This document shows, in pieces, positions 39,292 to 44,721 of a DNA stretch of 44,721 nt (position 1 is the stretch's first letter; each line of letters begins with the position of its first letter). The stretch comes from Frankia sp. AgB1.9. Its GTDB lineage: Bacteria; Actinomycetota; Actinomycetes; Frankiales; Frankiaceae. Both the position numbers and the translations under genes were made by a program. Where the stretch lies: positions 3,246 through 47,966 of the forward strand of contig NZ_JADWYX010000069.1 of assembly GCF_016786355.1 (NCBI RefSeq). Reading direction: 5' to 3'. The notes beneath the pieces were generated by a model. The model saw only the letters and a list, made by a program, of their open reading frames with translations. It was not told the DNA's origin and did not search any database.

Positions 39292-40196
39292 AGATCGGAC
39301 TGACCGGGCGCCCGTCGACGACGGCGAAACTCGTCGAGCAGGCCAAGGCGGCGGAGAAAGACGGATTCAGCACCGTCTGGTACGACAGCACGGCGCTGGG
39401 CGACCCTCTTGCGGCGATGGCAGTCGCCGGGCGGGAGACCTCGACGATCGAGTTGGGCACCGCGGTGCTCCAGACCTACCCCTGTCACCCGGTGCTGCAG
39501 GCAAATCGGGTCGCGGCTGCGGCCGAGGCGATGGGCCGGGCCGGGCTGACTCTCGGCATCGGGCCGTCACATCGGCCGCTGGTCACCGGCCTGTATGGCC
39601 TCTCGTACGACAGCCCCGGCCGCAACACCGAGGAATACCTTCACATCTTGGTCGCCCTGCTCGCCGGTGAGACGGTGACCTTCGAGGGGTCGGAGTGGAC
39701 CGCGCGGGGTGCCAGCGTGCCTGTCGCGCGGCCGGTGCCGATACTGCTCGCGGCGCTCGGGCCCAGGCTGCTGCGTGTGGCCGGTGAGCTCGCCGACGGG
39801 GCGGTCCTCTTCATGGCCCCGGCGAAGGCGATCGAGACGCACGTCGCTCCCCGCCTCAGGACGGCGGCATCCGGGGCAGGCCGACCGGAGCCGCGGATCG
39901 TCGCCGGGCTGCCGGTGGCCGTGCACGACGACCTCGCTGAGGCTCGCGCCGCCGCAGCCGCGACCTCGCAGGTCTACGGGAGCCTGCCGAACTATCGGCG
40001 AATCATGGAGATCGGTGGGGCGGAAACGCCGGCGGACGCGGCCATTCTCGGCGACGAACAAAGCGTGACCCGTCAGCTCCAGAACCTTCTCGACGCCGGT
40101 GCCACCGACATCCAGGCGTTCGTCGTGCCGGTGGGTCTCGACCGCAGAGCCTCCCGGCAACGCACCCTGGACCTGTTGGCCTCCCTCACCGGCTGA
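39288..40196 (+). CDS. LLM-class F420-dependent oxidoreductase
   Basis: 302 residues. ATG 39288 has AGGAG 6 nt upstream and overlaps the stub stop. Luciferase-like barrel: MKIGLTGRPSTTAKLVEQA, KAAEKDGFSTVWYDST, GTAVLQTYPCHPVLQANR, GRAGLTLGIGPSHRPLV, PVPILLAALGPRLLRVAGE and LADGAVLFMAP. These are typical of the TIGR03564-like F420-dependent LLM subgroup. The substrate is unknown. It is downstream of operator sites 6 and 7 and convergent with the second P450 gene, from which it is separated by 189 nt. Confidence 0.9.
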   Translation: MKIGLTGRPSTTAKLVEQAKAAEKDGFSTVWYDSTALGDPLAAMAVAGRETSTIELGTAVLQTYPCHPVLQANRVAAAAEAMGRAGLTLGIGPSHRPLVTGLYGLSYDSPGRNTEEYLHILVALLAGETVTFEGSEWTARGASVPVARPVPILLAALGPRLLRVAGELADGAVLFMAPAKAIETHVAPRLRTAASGAGRPEPRIVAGLPVAVHDDLAEARAAAAATSQVYGSLPNYRRIMEIGGAETPADAAILGDEQSVTRQLQNLLDAGATDIQAFVVPVGLDRRASRQRTLDLLASLTG

Positions 40197-40385
40197 CACC
40201 AGGCCCAGGTCTGCCTCGCCGTCGCGCAGCTGGCGTCGCGCCGGGAGGTCCCTCATCCATGTGCGGGGCCGGCCGGCGCCGGCGCGGCTGCTGGTGTGGT
40301 CCAGTCGGGCGAGGACGCATGTCGAGCTGTGTCGGCGCCGCGTCGATGGCCCGTGACGCCGGCGTCGGCCTGGTCGTGCCTCGCG

Positions 40386-41576
40386 TCAGCCGGCGACAGC
40401 GGGCATAGCGTCCCAGCCACGGACGGTCGAGGTGGGCGCACGCCGGGCGGAGGCCAGGTCGACCTCCCAGGTCGGGAACCGCTTGAGCACCTCCTCGAGC
40501 GCGATCCGTCCCTCCAGCCGCGCGAGCCCGGCGCCCAGGCAGAAGTGCGTTCCGATGCCGAACGTCACGAGCTGGCTGAAGTCTCGGTGGATGTTGAACC
40601 GGTCCGGCTCGGGGAACGCGCGCTCGTCGTGGTTGGCCGAGGCCAGCATGAGCAGCAGCGCGCTGCCCGCGGGAATCGTCGTTCCGTGGTACTCGACGTC
40701 CTCGGTCACATAGCGGGCCACGTGCGGGCCGGGCGGCTCGTAGCGCAGTAGCTCCTCGACCGCGCGTGGGATCAGGCCCGGGTCCGCGACCAGCTCGGCG
40801 CGCTGGTCCGGATGCTCAGCGAGAACCTTGCCCATCCAGCCGAACAGTCGGCCGGTGGTCTCGACGCCCGCGCCCGCGATGACTCCCACGAAGATCTGCA
40901 CCTCCTGTCGGGTCAGCTTGCGGACCGTGCCCGACAGGTCGGTGAACTCGAGGGTCAGCAGTTCGGTGATGATGTCGTCCGAGGGGTTCTGCGCCCGCCA
41001 CTTCACGTAGTCGGTGTAGTTCCCGCCGTCGAAGTACTTCTCGCGGCTGACCGGGAGCGGCTTTCCGGGCTCGTTGCGCAGGGCCCGTTGGGCGGTCGAC
41101 CGCAGCGACGGCTGGTCCGCGTCGGGGATGCCGAACAGCATGCCGATGGTGCGCATCGGCAGTTCGGCGCCAACGTCCAGCACGAAGTCAAATCGGCCCT
41201 TCTCGACGAGAGGATCCAGGCAGGCGGCGCAGAACGCTCGCACCTTCTCCTCGAGCGCCTTGATTTTCTTCGGCGTGAACATCCTCGAGACCAGGGCGCG
41301 GTGAATCGTGTGCAGCGGCGGATCTTCGTTGATGAAGATCCCCGGGGGCATGACGGGCGCCGCCTTCACGACCTCGAGGATGTCGCCCTTCGTCGAGGTC
41401 AGTCGTCGCGGGTCCTTGAGTGCCGCGGCGACGTCGCTGTAACGGCTGAGGCCCCAGAAGTCGAGGCTCTCGTTGTGATAGACCGGTGCCTCGTCGCGTA
41501 GACGCTGGTAGACGGGATAAGGGGCCTTGTCGATCCCGACGTCGTACGGGTCGTAGTAGAGGTCGTCTGCGCTCAC
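40386..41576 (-). CDS. Cytochrome P450 (second copy)
   Basis: 396 residues from GTG 41576, chosen because AGGGAGG lies 8 nt upstream and the start then aligns with the paralogue at 32502; ATG codons further upstream fall in or next to the operator. I-helix AGAGVETTGR (Glu in place of Asp, a normal alternative), K-helix EELLR, heme loop FGIGTHFCLG. It has the same length as the first P450 and shares most conserved blocks with it, so the two are paralogues, perhaps for successive or regio-different oxidations. It is monocistronic here. Operator-like sites at 41600 and 41623 lie 24-62 bp before the start, the closest operator-gene spacing in the window. Confidence 0.94.
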   Translation of the reverse strand: MSADDLYYDPYDVGIDKAPYPVYQRLRDEAPVYHNESLDFWGLSRYSDVAAALKDPRRLTSTKGDILEVVKAAPVMPPGIFINEDPPLHTIHRALVSRMFTPKKIKALEEKVRAFCAACLDPLVEKGRFDFVLDVGAELPMRTIGMLFGIPDADQPSLRSTAQRALRNEPGKPLPVSREKYFDGGNYTDYVKWRAQNPSDDIITELLTLEFTDLSGTVRKLTRQEVQIFVGVIAGAGVETTGRLFGWMGKVLAEHPDQRAELVADPGLIPRAVEELLRYEPPGPHVARYVTEDVEYHGTTIPAGSALLLMLASANHDERAFPEPDRFNIHRDFSQLVTFGIGTHFCLGAGLARLEGRIALEEVLKRFPTWEVDLASARRAPTSTVRGWDAMPAVAG

Positions 41577-41599
41577 TGCCTTGGCCTCCCTGAACATCC

Positions 41600-41615
41600 T
41601 CATACGAACATATTG
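41600..41615. promoter_or_regulatory. Palindromic operator-like site 8
   Basis: TCATACGAACATATTG is a degenerate member of the family, paired with site 9 at a 23-bp offset. It corresponds to site 6 and has the same spacing to its partner. It is the nearest site to the P450 start codon. Confidence 0.65.
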
Positions 41616-41622
41616 CATTGTG

Positions 41623-41638
41623 CCATACGTTCGTACAG
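41623..41638. promoter_or_regulatory. Palindromic operator-like site 9
   Basis: CCATACGTTCGTACAG, identical to site 7 at 38839. The intervening bases are also similar between the two pairs (GCATTGT here, GCATTAC there), which implies a duplicated promoter-operator unit. Confidence 0.75.
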
Positions 41639-42153
41639 GACGGCACTCGCGGGATCAAGCGAACTCGTGGCGCTGGGGCCTCGCCAGGCAACAACCCCGT
41701 TGCGTGACCTGGCCGCGGTGCAACGACACCCGAACATCACGATCGGTGGTCACTTGAGCGTGGAGGCAGGGGTCCTTCGCGTCGGATAGAGATCCTTGCC
41801 GGGCGGGTGTCGGTCGCTGCTCGGCGACGGAACGTCTGCGGGGGCGGGCTTTGCGCTCAAGGCGGACAGAAGCCGCCGGCGTCGACGGCGGCATTCGCGA
41901 GGCCGACCGTGACAGCGTTGACCCGCACCTTGGCGCCCATCCAGCGCCCAGAACATGCGCCGATTTGATCTCCTATGCCAGACCGCCGGCCAGGCGCTCG
42001 GATTCCCCGACCCGTTCACCGGCACACGGGCTGCCGTGCCCGCCCCGCGCCGGCCGACCGGGGTCCGGACCTCCTGGTGCCTGACGGCCAAGGCGACCCG
42101 TCATGGCCGGTCGGCCCGCCCGCCTTCGGAGAGGGTCAGCCAGATGCGAGTCG
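41639..42153. other. Intergenic region
   Basis: 515 bp between the divergent end of the P450 promoter and the 3' end of the SnoaL-like gene. Frames on both strands are Arg/Pro/Gly-rich and match no family I know. I see no gene and no clear terminator. Confidence 0.4.
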
Positions 42154-42591
42154 TCAGGAAGTCTCGACACGGAGACGGTGCAGGCGCACCTGCTGGATCC
42201 GCCACTGCCCGTCGTCGCAACGCAGGTACTTTTCGTGGTAATGGCCGTATCCCTGGAGCGTTGCCTTCAGTTCGGTGCGCGTAGCGTCCGCGAACATCTG
42301 GACGCTGTCTTCCATCGCCCACACCCCAGTGGCAGTGTCGGGTCCAGTGACAGTGATCTCCGGCATGTGGCCGTGGTGAACGCTGAGGCACTTGTCCAGC
42401 TGCCGGCTCATCGTGCTGACGAACTTGTCGCGCCCGGCGAAAGTCACATCAGGCACGTCCGCTACCCACACAGTGACATCTTCTGTGAAGACGTCCCGCC
42501 ACTCGTCCCACTGCTTGCAGTCCATCAGGCGAAAATACCGGGCCTTCAGCTGCTTGATCTTCTCGATGTCGACGATCGTATCGATATTCAT
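42154..42591 (-). CDS. SnoaL-like / NTF2-fold protein (short form)
   Basis: 145 residues. ATG 42591 is preceded by an AGGAGAGGA-rich site. Opening DIEKIKQLKARYFRLMDCK, then QWDEWRDVFTEDVTVWV, FAGRDKFVSTMSRQL, CLSVHHGHMPEITV and GYGHYHEKYLRCDDGQWRI: all standard SnoaL_4 features, including the KxRYFRxxDxxxWdxxxxxF start. No catalytic Asp/His pair can be assigned by eye, so dehydratase or isomerase activity is only a family guess. It is downstream of the SDR at 42652 (60 nt) and probably in one transcript with it. Confidence 0.85.
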   Translation of the reverse strand: MNIDTIVDIEKIKQLKARYFRLMDCKQWDEWRDVFTEDVTVWVADVPDVTFAGRDKFVSTMSRQLDKCLSVHHGHMPEITVTGPDTATGVWAMEDSVQMFADATRTELKATLQGYGHYHEKYLRCDDGQWRIQQVRLHRLRVETS

Positions 42592-42651
42592 GATCGAGGT
42601 CCTCTCCTCAGGAAACTCGGTTCTTATCTGCGCCGCCGCACTGCGACCCCG

Positions 42652-43392
42652 TCAGCGGGCGGTGTACCCGCCGTCGACAGGCATGGCTACGCCGGTGACG
42701 AAAGACGACTCGTCACTGGCAAGAAAGAGAGCGGCGGCGGCCAGCTCGTCGGGCATCCCCCAACGCCCGACAGGCTGCGGAGGAACGAGGTCCGTAGGTG
42801 GTATCGAGTCGTCCGTTGCCCCTGCCTGGCCAGTCCAGGTGAGCCCCGGACAAAGAGCATTGATCCGTATACCCTTTTTTGCGTAGTCAAGCGCGGCGGA
42901 CTTCGTCATTTGCACAACCGCGCCCTTCGATGCGGCGTAAAGTGAGAGGTTTTTGAATCCAACAAGTCCGCTTGCCGAGGCTGTATTGATGATCGATCCA
43001 CCGCCTGACGCCAGCAACACAGGGATGGCTGCCTTCATGCCAAGGAAGACCCCTTTCACGTTCACGGCCATCACTGCGTCAAAATAGTCCTCCGTGAACT
43101 GGTCGAGCGGAATGAGAGGACTTGAGATGCCCGCGTTGTTGAACAGTACGTCGAGGCCGCCAAAACGTTCGATGGCGGTGGACACCATGGCCTCTACGTC
43201 GACTGCTGATGACACGTCGACGTGAACGGCGACAGCGGCCTCACCGATCGACGCCGCCGTTAATTCTTCGCGTCCACTCACATCCGCGCACACCACGCGT
43301 GCGCCCTCCCGCGCGAACAGAAGGGCTGTGGACCGACCGATACCGGAACCGGATCCGGTGACTACGGCAACCTTTCCGGATAATCTTCCCAT
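42652..43392 (-). CDS. Short-chain dehydrogenase/reductase
   Basis: 246 residues from ATG 43392, the usual SDR start MGRLSGKVAVVTGSGSGIG; the frame continues upstream without conservation. TGSGSGIG nucleotide motif, NNAG near 85, Ser in NTASASG, YAASK as Tyr-Lys, C-terminal MPVDGGYTAR. This is the most canonical SDR in the window, similar to 3-alpha(20-beta)-hydroxysteroid-type and 2,5-dichloro-diol-type dehydrogenases. A substrate call is not possible. It precedes the short SnoaL-like gene, and a palindrome-family site lies ~255 bp upstream at 43647. Confidence 0.91.
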   Translation of the reverse strand: MGRLSGKVAVVTGSGSGIGRSTALLFAREGARVVCADVSGREELTAASIGEAAVAVHVDVSSAVDVEAMVSTAIERFGGLDVLFNNAGISSPLIPLDQFTEDYFDAVMAVNVKGVFLGMKAAIPVLLASGGGSIINTASASGLVGFKNLSLYAASKGAVVQMTKSAALDYAKKGIRINALCPGLTWTGQAGATDDSIPPTDLVPPQPVGRWGMPDELAAAALFLASDESSFVTGVAMPVDGGYTAR

Positions 43393-44721
43393 GGTTATCT
43401 CGCTTTCAGGCGCGGAAGTTTTGGGACAGGTCAGGCCGTAGCGGCGCGGCCCGTACTGCGTAGAGCCCCCGCGCGGGCCAGGCGGGTCGGTGCGCGCACG
43501 GAGAGACGGCCGCCGAGCGCGAGCGCTGCTGCTCCCCGGTGCGACGAAGTGGAATGTGGTTACCGACGCGCGGGCACCTCCATGAAGATCGAAGGAACGT
43601 GCTCGATCGACGGGGGGTACGACAACCCGTCGCCCTTGCCTAACTGTAATACATCTGTATAGCACAGGATTTGCACGCCTTCGATCACGTGACGGCCGGG
43701 GGTCGCCAGCTCCGGAGGTGAGTGCCGCTGGCCGCCGCCGGCGAACCGCGCGCAGCGGCGTGCTCGGCGTGGCGGTGACGTAACCATCCCGCATCCGGGG
43801 CTGTGAGGATCTTGGCGCGGGTCCCGGCGCCGGGAGCGGGACCTCGCTCGTCCCGGTCAACGGACTCCGGGACCGGACGCGCAGGTGGAGATCTCTGCGC
43901 CGTCGGGGAGTGGAGCGAGTCGCCGGTCGCCCGCGCGGCCAGCGGGCCTAACATGTCGAGGCTTTCGTGGCGGCATGGTCGGGTCGAAGCCCGTTGTCGA
44001 CGCGAGGCTTGGCCGAGCTGCGCATCGCTCGCGTGGTGCCTGTTGAACTTAGTCCGCGTGCGGGCTCTATGGGAGCGCACAACCAAGATCGTCGCCCTGA
44101 TCCACTTGATGTTCGCGGTGCGAACGAGATCCGCCTCGTGCGGATGAAGGTCATGCGCCGGCGGGGCCATGCTGTTGAAGTCGCGTCTGGCCCCGTCGGA
44201 ACGACGCAGGAACGCGCGCGGTTCGCTGCCCAGCCGGGCCTGGCAACGCGCCGGGCCTGCCCGTCGCGAGGCATGGCTTACTCGTTCCGACTGTCGCTAT
44301 CCGACCGGAGGCTCCGTCGATGGCGCCCAGGTGCAGCGCGGTAGACGCCCCGGTGGGCGCCCCAAGGATCCCGAGGATCAGCAGGTCGATACTGTGCCGG
44401 CTCTTGATCTTCCACCTGTCTGCACTAGGCGAGGCGACACGCTCCAGGCGACTGGCCGATCTCCAGGCCGTACATCGGACGCGTCGGATGCTCGACTGGC
44501 AGGTGCCGATCACCTCGGATGGATCTTCAGGAAACGATCTTTCCCTAACACCCCTCCCGTTGGGCAGGCGGTCGCGGTCTCTTGCTTCTGATCGCGGAGG
44601 TCGTCTTGGCGGGGCTCCGGCCCTTCCAGGACGGGTTCGGCCTTAGTGCCTGTCCTGAATCTTGATGGTCGGTTAGCTGTCGGTGGTCGTCCGGGCGGTC
44701 CATCGCGGGGCCGGGACGCCG
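43393..44721. other. Gene-poor right end
   Basis: 1.3 kb in which I can support no gene. Frames of 75-160 codons exist on both strands but are Arg-rich and family-less. A short plus-strand frame ending near 44588 (DHLGWIFRKRSFPNTPPV) looks locally coding but is too short to judge. The only feature I trust is the palindrome-family site at 43647. Confidence 0.45.
43647..43662. promoter_or_regulatory. Palindromic operator-like site 10
   Basis: TAATACATCTGTATAG is an imperfect palindrome of the family (core TACANNTGTA) in an AT-richer patch ~255 bp before the SDR at 43392. Confidence 0.5.

Overview
The window looks like a chromosomal segment of a high-GC filamentous actinomycete. Frankia or a close relative is my best guess. 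The reasons are third-codon GC bias, modular type I polyketide synthases with SARP and LAL regulators, a fused CysNC, several F420/flavin luciferase-like monooxygenases, and actinobacterial P450s and sulfotransferases. I have no 16S or other marker, so the genus is an inference. No tRNA, rRNA, CRISPR array or intact mobile element was found.

Region 1 (1-16126) is the end of a type I polyketide cluster. PKS module A (KS-AT-DH-KR-ACP, methylmalonyl-type AT) runs in from the left edge, where the first ~75 bases are a suspicious G-run. PKS module B (docking-KS-AT-ACP, malonyl-type AT, no reductive domain, no thioesterase) follows 4 nt later. A LAL-type LuxR regulator converges on module B and overlaps its stop codon. 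A small SARP activator is divergent from the LAL. An acyl-CoA carboxyltransferase (extender-unit supply) and a discrete type II thioesterase end the cluster.

Region 2 (16127-22148) is a decayed junction. It holds an IS256-family transposase C-terminus, fragments I could not identify, an Acg-like nitroreductase divergent from an MmyB-type XRE regulator, a luciferase-like oxidoreductase, and a clearly broken ribonucleotide reductase remnant.

Region 3 (22149-29681) is a compact sulfation block: a PAPS-dependent sulfotransferase, an SDR and a coupled protein of unknown function, then cysD, cysNC (ATP sulfurylase with fused APS kinase) and a CysQ-type PAP phosphatase. Together these could activate sulfate to PAPS, transfer it to an acceptor and recycle PAP. 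A 12-codon ORF with a perfect Shine-Dalgarno ends exactly on the cysD start codon.

Region 4 (29739-43392) is an oxidative-metabolism cluster. It holds a TetR regulator and two related gene sets: SDR, LLM, P450, SDR and SnoaL-like in one, and LLM, P450, SnoaL-like and SDR in the other. It also holds a DapB-N-like dehydrogenase, an orphan branched-chain-type substrate-binding lipoprotein and the stub of an amidohydrolase.

Regions 3 and 4 appear to be tied together by a family of 16-bp palindromes (core TACGNNCGTA) in six intergenic regions and nowhere else that I noticed. The most interesting reading is one regulon joining uptake, P450/SDR/LLM oxidation and sulfation of a hydrophobic substrate. 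The last 1.3 kb has no gene I can support.
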